This document shows positions 35,890 to 46,114 of a stretch of DNA of 64,000 nucleotides, piece by piece. How positions within the stretch are numbered: position 1 is the stretch's first letter; the number at the start of each line of letters is the position of its first letter. The DNA is taken from the NCBI RefSeq assembly GCF_000003195.3, contig NC_012871.2:7303997-7367996 (forward strand). The letters run 5' to 3'. Below the pieces are notes generated by a model that was not told where the DNA came from, ran no database searches, and was given only the letters and a program-made list of their open reading frames with translations. The translations under genes and the position numbers were made by a program. This DNA is from Sorghum bicolor (lineage: Eukaryota; Streptophyta; Magnoliopsida; Poales; Poaceae).

Positions 35890-36350
35890 GAGTGTTTCTC
35901 ACTGAGAAACACTCACCGGACGCTCTGCGCAGAGGCACCGGACGATGGCCTTTAGCGTCCGGTGTGCTGATGGGTGCAGCAGAGTGCACCGGACGCACCG
36001 GAGTGAGTCCGGTGCTCTGCGTCCGGTGTGCGGACGGTTTGGCAACCCTCTCTGCGCATGAGTCCGGTGAAGCACCGGACGCTCAGGGTGCGTCCGGTGG
36101 CTTGCGTCCGGTGACCCTGCAAGTTTACGGAGCTCTCTGCGCACGGGTCTGGTGTGCACCGGACGCGTCCGGTGTGGACTAGTTGAGCGTCCGGTGGTGC
36201 TGTGTCAGGCGCGGGCGCGTGGTAGCCGTTGGCGGCAACGGTCGAGTTCAAACGGCTAGTGACACGTGGCTGACGCCTGAGCACCGGACGCTGGGAGTTG
36301 AGCGTCCGGTGGCTCCCTGTGAGCGTCCGGTGCCCACGTGTTTTGCCCAG
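35890..36350 (+). repeat. CCGGACGC-rich repeat region of the solo LTR
   Basis: Many short copies of CACCGGACGC and its complement GCGTCCGGTG occur in both orientations at irregular spacing. Open frames over this stretch come from base composition and are not genes. Confidence 0.75.
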
Positions 36351-37492
36351 TGAAGGGGCAACGGCTAGTTTAGCCCTTGGGGCTATAAATAGAAGTGGTG
36401 GCCGGCCTTGGCTGGTGCTGAGCACCCTTGGGACTTAGTGTCCATGCTTGGGGAGTGCTAGTAAAGCCTCTAACTCACATATGCTTGATAGTGTTCATCC
36501 GATTGTGTGAGTGAGCGATTCTAGTGCGTTGCATTGAGAGATTGCATCGAGTGGCACTAGGTGTTCGTGTTGCAAGCCGGTGGTGCTTGTTTCTCTTGGA
36601 GGTTGCCACCTCCTAGACGGCTTGGTGGCTTGTGACTCCGTCGAAGCACGCAAGGAGATTGTGCGGTGCTCCGGAGAAGAGATTGTGAGGGGTACGGTGC
36701 TCACCCCGCGGGGATCGTGAAGAGCAACTCTAGTTGAGCGAGACGTAAAGAGCAACAAGTGGTCCGGTCGGGTCAAGTGCTAGAGCTTGTGGTAAGCACT
36801 CCACGTGGGAGAGTGTGACTTGCGGGTCACCACTAGCAAGAGGACCGGCGGCAACCTTGGAGCTTGTCTCAACGGGGACGTAGCTTGGTGGCAACCAAGT
36901 GAACCTCGGGAGAAAATCATCGTGTCAACATTGTTCTTCCCGTTGGTTTGCAAGTCCCTAACACAAGCTTGTTCTTACATTCATATACTTGTGCTTGTGT
37001 AGCTGCTCTTGTAATTAGTTAGCTTGTGTAGCTTGCTAGTTACCTTCTTGCTTGTGTAGCTAAGAAGTAGTTCCCTTGCGTAACTAATTTGGTTTGTGTA
37101 ACCTTGTTAGTCACATTGCTTAGTTTGTGTAGCTAAGTAAGTTGCGCTCTCTAATTTGGCATTAGTTGCCTTGTTATTGAGCTTGCTAGTGAGCTTAGGC
37201 TTTGTGCGCTTTGCCTCACTAGTTTGAGTAGGAGCTCCTCCGGTTTGCAAAGTACTAGTTGCATAGGTTTGTGTGACCTTGCTCCTAGAATTAGTTAGGT
37301 GAGCTCTCGCTAAGGTAGCACCTTGCTTGCTTGTTTAGGATCTTTTCAAGGTGCTAGAGAACTTAGATAGAGGGGTGTAGTCTTGGCTAGACCGATAGTT
37401 TTAATTCCGCATTTGTTTCGGTTAGCCGGCGTAATTTTTTTAGAAAGGACTATTCACCCCCCTCTAGTCCGCCATCTCGACCCTTCACCATG

Positions 37493-40010
37493 GGATTCAG
37501 CAGATCGGCCTGCCAGGAGCTGAGAAACTTGTCTGCTTTTTGGATGTAGGTGTTGAAATTGGATATCGATAGCTTGGTTGCAGAAAGGGGAAGTCCCAGA
37601 TATTGCTGAGGAAAGGATTCTCTGCTGCAGCCGATGGCTTGAACACACATACTCACAATCTGCTCAGGAACATGGATAGGCACCAGAGTACTTTTGTCAA
37701 AGTTTATGTGCAGCCCAGACAATGCTGCGAACTGATCCAAGATTTCTTTTAACTTCACAGCCGTTTCAGTTTCAGCTTTGAAGACCACCAGTGTGTCATA
37801 GGCGTATTGCAGTACAGCGCATGGTGACTCAGTATTAGTCGGGTGCTTAAGCTGAGGGGCTGCCCTGATCATGCGTTGAAGTGTTTCTGCGACTAGGATG
37901 AATAAGTAAGGAGAAAGAGGGTCGCCTTGCCTCAGACCCCGCTTACAGTTTATCCATGGTCCCGGAGTACCATTAACCAGAACAGCTGACTTTGAAGTAC
38001 ACAGAAGGCTCATCATCCATCGAATCCATTTAGGCTGGAACCGTCTTGCGTGTAAGATGCTCTGAAGTCCATCCCAGTTAACCGTGTCGAAGGCCTTGGC
38101 AAAGTCAAGCTTCAAGACAATTGCTGCCATCTTTCTTTTATGACACGTTTGAACCAGTTCAAGAGCATAAACAAAGGTCTCAGAGATTGATCTTCCCTTG
38201 ACAAACCTAGTTTGGTGCAGGTCGATTAGTTTAGGAATCTCCAACTCCAGTCGTGAGGTCAAGGCTTTGGAGATGATTTTTAGTGCACAGTTTTGGAGAC
38301 AAATCGGCCTGAAGGCGTGAACATCCATAGCATTAGGTTTTTTGGGCAACAGAACCATGTGGGACCTGTTTAACCTTTCCAGCTCGGCGTTCTCCGCATG
38401 GAACGCATCAGCGAATTGCATTACAATGTCTTTAACTGATGGCCAGGCAATTCTGAAGGAGGGGCCGAACCCGTCAGGCCCCGGCGCGCTGATGGGGTTC
38501 ATAGCCATAACAGCTTGCTTCAGCTTAGATTCAGAGAACGCCCTGGTGAGATCACTGGCAGGGGTTTGAGTGTCTGCATAGTATTCATCGAAGTCGAACA
38601 CTGCTGCCTGCCCTGGGACGCCGATGATGGAGCTGAAAAAGGCAGTTAGCGCTTCGGTCTTTCCTGAGTGGCTGACGATCTCGTGGTCACCCACTTTCAC
38701 CATCCTGATGTATTTCTTCCTCATCCTGTGAGTTGCCTGAGCGTGGTGATAGGTCGTGTTGCAGTCCATTTCCTTTATCCTCCTTTCTTTGCTACGCTGC
38801 CTCCAGTATGCAGCCTTGATCTTGATTTCTTCATGCAGTTTTTCCCTAGCCTTGTTTTTGACCTGAAACTCGGATGCAGAAAGGGTGTGATATTCTTCGA
38901 AGTAGTCAAATAACTGAATAATGAATTGGCAGTTTTGGATGATTTGTGGGGGCACCCTGAAACGCCGTTTCCAAACCTTTGCTGCAACTCTTGCTGCCTT
39001 GATGCACGCCACCAGTTTCCCCGCAGCGTCGCTGCAAGCAGGCACCTGCTGCCATCCAAGAACGACCGAGGCAAGGAAGCCGTTGTTTTTGAGGAGGTAG
39101 TTATCAAGTTTGAAGGAGTTCGATTTGGGGATGTTCGAAGAAAGAGACAACATAATAGGTGTATGGTCGGAAGTTGGCCTTGGCAGGGAGGATAGGGAGG
39201 TCATCGTGAAGGCTAGATCGAGTGCCACATTGGTGAAGGCACGGTCGAGTCTAGCCAGGATTGGGAATGCCTGTTTATTTGACCAAGTGAACCTTCGATC
39301 GGAGAGAGGAATTTCGGTGACCAGGATTTGAAGAATGGTGTTGTTGAAAGCGTCAGCCAGAGCAGCGTTGAACTGGCCGTTGCTCTTGTCTGCGGTGCTG
39401 CGGACAAGGTTGAAGTCCCCTATTAGGATCCAGGGCCCGGTAATATGTTGGTGGACATCACAGAGGGACTGGAGGAAGAGGTTGGAGAAGTGGTGATCTG
39501 CCGGGCCATAGACATTTGTAATGGATAGATCATAATCGGAGGCATTACAAGCGAAAGTTGTAGTGAGGCTGTAGGGGTTCGAGTGGTGCGAGGTTAGGGA
39601 GAAGAGGGTCGGGTCCCAGGTGGTGATCAGGCCCCCTCTTGAACCATCAGCTGGAGAAAAAACATAGGAGGAGGAGAAGGGTTATGGTAAGAAGGTTTGA
39701 GATTTGAAGTTGTTTAGCTGGGCCAACTTGGACTCCTGAATGCAAATGAAGGAAGGTTTAACATCAGAGAACAACGTTCGCACGACCTTGCATTTGTCTG
39801 AGTCGCCTAAACCTCTTACGTTCCAAGACACAACGTGAAAGCAGTGGTTAAGCGAGCTCAAGTTCGACAGGGAGTTCATGGATTACAACCGTTACAGACA
39901 ACAACAGACAAAGGATCCGGTCTAGCAGCGATCCCAAAACCACAAAATAAAGCGTGAAAAGAAAGCAAAAGATACAAGCACCACCGCAACCAAGATCCCA
40001 GCGGGCGTTG
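37493..40010 (-). mobile_element. 5' half of the dead LINE (endonuclease and reverse transcriptase)
   Basis: The minus-strand frame near 39879 opens MNSLSNLSSLNH and contains VVSWNVRGLGD and FICIQESKL, the start of an AP-type endonuclease; a stop at about 39682 breaks it. A frame to 39228 resumes with endonuclease motifs (SDHTPIML) and runs into a reverse transcriptase with MNPISAPGPDGFG, LPKKPNAMDVHAFRPICL, LDFAKAFDTVNWD and RGLRQGDPLSPYLF. The catalytic YADD box reads YAYD, a loss of an essential aspartate. Reading continues to the CCATG target site, beyond which the 3' half lies at 32334. The 5' border is approximate. It was dead or dying independently of the insertion. Confidence 0.88.
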
Positions 40011-41400
40011 GGGCTGTGGTGCAAACCACCATGGAACGGGGGAAGGTTATTTGTTGTATTAATTTACAAAAGTTGAGACTTGTAGTGAGAAATGATAACC
40101 TATGTGTATGCATTCTATGTCCATTTAACCACCAACAATTACTCATCCTCCAAGTGAGACATGAAACAGAAGTGTGTGCTCTGAAGATAATGAAGAAAAA
40201 CATTAGGAGCTACAGATTGTTTGTCATAGTCGTCCCCTTCATCCTATTGTAAATTGTTTTGTAAATAGTTTGCTCCTAGCACAAGGACTTCTTCAACAGT
40301 ATAAAACATCCTAAAATTTCTAACATTTTTTTTAACGAAAAGCTTATCCTGTTCACTGTTTGTTGCATGTTCCACCCGTTTGCTATGTAGAATGCCTGAT
40401 TCAGTCTGCAAGTGTTTCTAGTTTCTTCTTATAAGCTCTGAAACTATGTTCTCACCTATCAGGAGCAATATATCTCTTCAAGTTACGCTCCAAATTCACT
40501 TGTTTGTTTGGATAAATAATTTTCTTTGCATCTGAGCCAAGAATCAACTACTAAATTGTCAGCAATACGCAAGGAATGGTAGGACTGATGTCTGTCCTAT
40601 ACTCCTATAACTATATGTATTGTTCATCCTTCAAACACAGTTTGCCAGTGCCAAATCAGCAATTCTGTCAATATTTTTTAAAAGAAAGCACATGTGCAGA
40701 AAAAATAACTAACATTCAAATTAATAAATGGAATATCTTGATTTTGCTCCGTGCCTCAACTTGTTTTCTTCTATTCAGAACAATGTTGAAAGAAAGAAAC
40801 AATTACAGTGGCTTTTTCTTCTTCTTCTTCTTTTCTTTTTTTTCTTTTGCTGTTACTAGTTGTGATGTCGCATCACTTTATTTTTGCAAGTCACACAAAC
40901 TGCTGTTGGTGAAGTTGTTTCGTGTGCTTGGATGGTGATGGAACACAAAACCTTTGAAATTTCTTACACTAGTCTGGACCAGACAGATGTGAGCTGATGG
41001 TTCTGCTGGGGGCCTGTCAATATTAAGCATCAACAGCATCAAGTGGCCAGTAAACTTTGCTCAAGAAGACCAGTGGCCAAGAACTTCAATTGGTAAGGCT
41101 CGGGCTTACCTGATTATAATGAGTGATTCATATGTGAATTGCATTTTGCTTACATGCTAAGTGGAGTAGCTTATGTTTCCTTGCTGTAACACGACATTCT
41201 AGAATAACAAGGAAACAAAGAATAAAGACCCCGGCTGGTCCACATATAGACCTTTTCCTTTTTTGATTGATGGATGAATCAATTTGAACCTTTTTACTGT
41301 TCTCCTCTGTTTTTGTTTTGTCCCTACCCTATTGAAAGAACATAAAAATCACACAACCTTACATGTAAATGGTAACTTGTTCGGTAAAAGTAAACTATAT
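40011..41400. other. Intergenic DNA right of the LINE
   Basis: AT-rich, with a (TTC)n/(T)n microsatellite at about 40816-40850. The block at about 41172-41325 is repeated in diverged form at 41946-42094. No gene recognised. Confidence 0.4.
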
Positions 41401-41655
41401 ATTCTCTCTATTCCTCCATAAATCAACTCCTACAGTTGTCTAAAGTCAAGCTTTTTTATATTTGACCGAATTTATAGAAAAGAGCATAAGTATTCATGAA
41501 ATAAAAAATAAGCACATTATGAAAATATGTTTTATTGTGTCTAATAATACTAATTTGGTGTCATAAATATTTGCACCCTTTTCTACAAATTTGCTCAAAT
41601 TTTAAAAAAATTACTTAAAGTAACTCTAGGAATTAACTTATGGGACAAATGTAGT
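41401..41655. repeat. Stowaway-like MITE
   Basis: Begins CTCTCTATTCCTCCATAAATCAACTCCTA and ends TAGGAATTAACTTATGGGACAAATGTAGTA; the ends are imperfect inverted repeats and the interior is AT-rich. Confidence 0.6.
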
Positions 41656-41656
41656 A

Positions 41657-41893
41657 TTTACTCTGTCCCAAAATATCTATCGTTTTCTCTTCCCAGGAAA
41701 TAACTTTGACAAAATATATATTAAAAAATATTAATATTTATGGTATATAATTGACATCATTGGAAAGGAATTTGAATCTAGTTTTTCAATAAATTTATTT
41801 GGAGATACGAATATTGCACGTATTTTCTACAAATTGAGTTAAACTTGTGGCACGAAAACCAAAAGCGATGGATAATTTGTGACAGAGAGAGTA
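41657..41893. repeat. Second Stowaway-like MITE, immediately adjacent
   Basis: Bounded by TACTCTGTCCCAAAATATCTATCG and CGATGGATAATTTGTGACAGAGAGAGTA. It begins one base after the previous MITE, so one probably inserted at the TA border of the other. Confidence 0.7.
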
Positions 41894-43275
41894 TGTGTAA
41901 TTAGGGATGGTCATTCACTCTACATCTCATCAACGGGACAACATTATGTTTCCTTTGCTATTACACAATATTCTTCTTTTTTGAACAATTTATTACATGA
42001 TATTCTAGAAGAACAATCCAACAAAGGACAGGGACCTTTGCTGGTCAAATCAACCTGTTTGAACCCTTTCTTTTTATTGTTCCCTCGGTTTGTGCTCGGT
42101 ATCCTATGATATTAGAACTTAGAAGCAAATTAAAAACCAGTCCAAAACCTTGTGTGCTCTTGTCTAATCCTACATGTATCTACTAATAACTCACCTTATC
42201 GACATATTATACATATAAAACTTGGGACGGCCATTCAGTTGTTTTGTTTGTACCTCTTCAGCAAGCGTTAAGAGCACCACTTCATGCATTCTTTTTTGCC
42301 TCTTGAAGAAGCTAATGCGTCTTGGTCAAGGGCTGTACACGCATGTACATGTACACACTGACAAGAGCAGCATACCGACAACACAATAGACAGCATCTAA
42401 AAGGTATGTGCTACTTACTAGTCTGAGACTCTGAATGAGTGCAATATCTATTCAAAAGGTTAATGATTACTTAAAGCAAATTAGCGACTACTGATACGTT
42501 GTCAGTACTTAATTTCGTTATTATGCCTTCTTTTTGTGCACTAGCTGTTTAAATGCATAATATAAGTCCAAATCGGCAAAATCAACCGGACCCAGCAAAT
42601 CAGTGTCCTGTGCTGCCTTATGCAAATACTAAAATCAAAAGCTATGACGACCATTAGTGTTTGTTCAGAGACATTTTCTTTCCTTTAACAAAGGGGAGAC
42701 CCAAGATATGGCATAAAACACAAGGATGGCGGCAAAGGCTGACCAAACAGGAGCACTCGGCTTCTTCAAAGTACAGGATTATAAAACCTGATATAAAGCC
42801 TGCAGAAGGTACATCAAACAGTGAAAATGAAATCCACATACATACATATATAACCACATTCTGGTGTGGCACTACTACTACCTTACTTGCATTACTAGTA
42901 TACATATATTCTTTTTTTGGGGGTGGGGGGTTAGGTTAAAGGGTGCGAAATCGCGGTAGCTAGGAAGAAGAGTGAGGAGGGGAAAGGGACAAGATACCAG
43001 AATAAATTGCTGAGGACACCATGATTGGTCTGCAAGGAACGAACGATCGAACGAACCACATTGTGTGGTGTGTGGCCTGAGGGGGGATGGAACAGTGCAA
43101 TAGACTTCACCCCCTGCCCCGTGCCAAAAGCAACGCCCTTTCTGATGGCTACCCGCTTTCTACTACCCGGCATCCTCCTGCTGCTGCTGCTGCCTATTTC
43201 CTTTGCTCCGGGTGTTTTGCATAGCATAGGAGCCCTGCAGCCACATTTGTTTGTTCCTGGTTCCCGGCCCTCTCC
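41894..43275. other. Upstream region of the 64-aa gene
   Basis: No exon found. The last 300 bp become less AT-rich and contain CT-rich stretches and (CTG)n (about 43185-43195), compatible with a promoter and 5' untranslated region. No TATA box was assigned. Confidence 0.35.
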
Positions 43276-43751
43276 ATGGGGTGGCTCCACTCCCTCTTCT
43301 CCCCTCTCAGGAGGATGTGGGTGAGGGCGCATTCCGAGCGCCGCAACCGTAAGTAGTTCTAGCAAGCTCATCTCTCTATCTGTCTGTCAATCTACCTCTG
43401 ATCATGATCATCATATCATATCCTGAGCACATCAAGTATTTGCTCTTTGTTATGATCTTGCTGCATTGCAATTTGAAACATCATGTTCTTGGCTTCTCGC
43501 TGGCCTGCTTTCCTGCCTTGTTGTTTCTGAACATGCATATGCTTGCACAATTTGACATGATGCATTGCTTGCAAGGTGTGCTAAACTTACTTAACTGGGG
43601 TTGGCTTTGCCTTTTAATTTGCTTGGCAGGGAGGGGAATGCACATCCTGTACAAGGACGTGCAGTCGTGCCAGGACGAGGACGTGCACGTCCTCTGGTCC
43701 ATCCTCATCGACTCGCACCGCCACCCGGCTGTCCTCAAGCTTAAGCTCTGA
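43276..43751 (+). CDS. 64-aa small plant protein of unknown function (RGMHILYKDV family)
   Basis: Two exons: 43276-43348 (73 nt, donor GTAAGT) and 43630-43751 (122 nt, acceptor GGCAG), joining in frame. The start reads MGWLHSLFSPLRRMW, with basic and aromatic residues. The second exon reads RGMHILYKDVQSCQDEDVHVLW and ends LKLKL. I recall similar short, conserved plant proteins with a basic N terminus and an ILYxDVxSCxxEDVHVLWS core, but no assigned function. There is no signal peptide or membrane segment. The conserved core falling exactly after a valid acceptor, and the good Kozak-like context (CTCCATGGGG), support the model. The intron is 281 bp. Confidence 0.8.
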
Positions 43752-46114
43752 ACCAAGCTCAGCAATGGCGCCGTCTACGTGTACCTATTTATATATGCCG
43801 GGTGCAGTCTGAGAGAGAGCAGCCCTCCTAGCTGGCCTCCCATCCCATCATTTAGTACTATCTATGGTTTGTCTTTGATGAGGATTACTACTCATTGGCC
43901 ATTGCTGCCTTTGCATTCCAAAACCAAAGAAAAAAAAAGGAGCTCAGAGGTTGAAGAAGAAGAGAGAGAGAGAGGTTTTCTATGCTTGTTGTGTGATGTT
44001 TTCCCTTTGTTCTTTTGCTTGTTTCTTTGAGGTTGAGATGTCACCTTTGTTTGTGTTGGGCTTGAAAAAAGAGTGTGAGGTTGAGCTCCCTGTACATAGA
44101 CACATACACTTGCTCAAGTGATGCCTTACCTTAAATTCTATCGTACTGTACAGTTGTGTGTATTTGCTTGCATTGTGTGTATGTGTATGGGATGGAGGCT
44201 GCTGGTTGTTAGACTGTATCTGTCCCTGCTTTTTTGTTACAATTTTTTTAAAAAAATTGCCCTGTCAATTTGTTGGTGCCCTGACGTGTGTTGTTTTCTC
44301 ACGCACGAATGGCTGCCAAGTGGTCGTGCTCATGTATTTTGGACTAGAATATATGCAGGTTTGAAGTCCATAAAATCCAGAAAGAGTAGTCCAAGACGTA
44401 CACAGTTTGGGTTGTATTTTATTTATTTTATTGTCACGAATTGCCAGGGCAGAAATAAATATCTTCCGGTGGATGCTGCCGGCTTGCCGACACTCGTATA
44501 GTCGTATGTATAGTCGTATGTATAGCCGTATGTATTTATCGTGGAGCCAAAGGTATTTTGTACATTGGTTATGGAGCTGTGGAGGAGTTGTTGAGCGATG
44601 TTCTTTATGTATCTTTTTGAAGCAAACATTTATGTATGTATTATTCTTTTTTACATGCTTACTTTAATAGATGGTTCGTTCACTTTGCATCAGTAATAAT
44701 TCGTGAAAAGGTTGGGACCCACCGGTGGGCCCACTTGCACCATTCGTGTTACTTGCTTGACGAGTATCCCCATCTCAAAACGAATGCTTTTCCAAAAAGG
44801 TACACTATAAAAATATATTTTATGATTAACAATATAATAATATGTATTTGAAATTATAAATATTAGCATATATTTTTTATAAAAATTGAGTCCAACTAAA
44901 GATGATTCTTTATTTGAATTAACACAATTATATATTTTTTTCTAGGACAGAGAGCATGTTGCACAACAGTCCTATAAAACGTCTTACGCTTTGGGCGGAA
45001 CGTTTAAATTCATCTTTCGGAGAGGGATTTTTTTGGTCCTGTAAGAACTATAGAAATGCAATAATATTAAAATGGTCACAAATAAATATCGTAGGTACAG
45101 AACAGAATCTAGTGTCTTCCTCTTTCAATTCTAGACCTCACACTTCTTCTCGCAACATCTTCCTGATGCACATCTCCCATAATGCCCTTCTTAGAGCTAA
45201 TCTATAACTCTTATAATCCTAAACCCCACTAACTATTTCTCTAAGCATACAAGCTATCCACCTAAGCAATGCACTACCATATTTCATTAAAATCCACTAA
45301 GTAAAACCTCAATAACTATTTATCTCAACATGCAATGCACTACCACATATACAATTAAAATCCAATAGCACATATGACAACTGTAATGTCCACGTCAGCA
45401 AGACAAATAAATATAATCCACATCATCATATTACACAATCTACTAATCCGCAATTCCCGCAGCAACGCGCAGGATATGCTCCTAGTTTCTACTCTTTAAA
45501 TTATAATTCACCTCTGTTACTTGTGCTTGAGACAACCTTCGGGGTTATTTTGGTCATATTTTTTTCTCCAAAAAATATATGATTGCCTGATTGGTTAAAT
45601 CTTATATTTATATTACTATCAAATGGGCTATAATGACGAGCTAACAGCTAAGTATAACGAAGCCATGAAATTACAAAAACTTTGAATTATTGATGAAGCA
45701 TAATTACCATAAACTGAATTATTTCATGAATGCATGCCACAAATAATATGAATTATCGTTACTATATAGTGTGGCGGTAATTCAAATAATATGCTTGATA
45801 TTTATGTAGATTATTCGCTACTCTGTGGCCAAGCGATGACATCAGGAGGTCCTGTCTGGCCTGTCTGGTAAGCATCCTGCCATCCTGGTCACTGGGAAGC
45901 ATCACAGAGAAGAAGAGTCAGATGCATGGTGATGAAGCAGGGCATCTCTTTGTGAATGCATAATTCTGACATAAGCTATGAAGCAGAATATGTACTGATT
46001 GTTAATAATAACATTCTGGCAACAAGAATGGCAATATTGCCCATGTATGGTGACAAGGTGGATGGATTAGGAAAAGCAACATGAAACTTGATCGTGGCGA
46101 TAAATAAACTCATC
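43752..46114. other. Intergenic DNA and probable 3' UTR of the 64-aa gene
   Basis: The first several hundred bases are probably 3' untranslated sequence. A short TCGTATGTATAG triplication lies at about 44501-44535. The rest is AT-rich, with a fragmentary MITE-like stretch at 44800-44950. No gene recognised. Confidence 0.35.

Larger units (their letters stand above)
32335..37487 (+). mobile_element. Solo LTR (about 2.4 kb) inserted in the LINE, target duplication CCATG
   Basis: The insert starts TGAAAGGTCC and ends CGACCCTTCA, and is flanked by a perfect 5-bp repeat CCATG (32330-32334 and 37488-37492) that falls inside the LINE reading frame. Removing the nested element (32500-35214) leaves about 2438 bp of LTR-like sequence without gag or pol. 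The ending TATTCACCCCCCTCTAG resembles 3' ends of Sirevirus (Copia) LTRs; that family call is from memory. The part at 35.9-36.35 kb is packed with CACCGGACGC and GCGTCCGGTG motifs. Confidence 0.8.

Noticed and set aside
35892..36425. Overlapping open frames of 96 and 157 codons
   Set aside because: Composition effect of the CCGGACGC motif field in the solo LTR.
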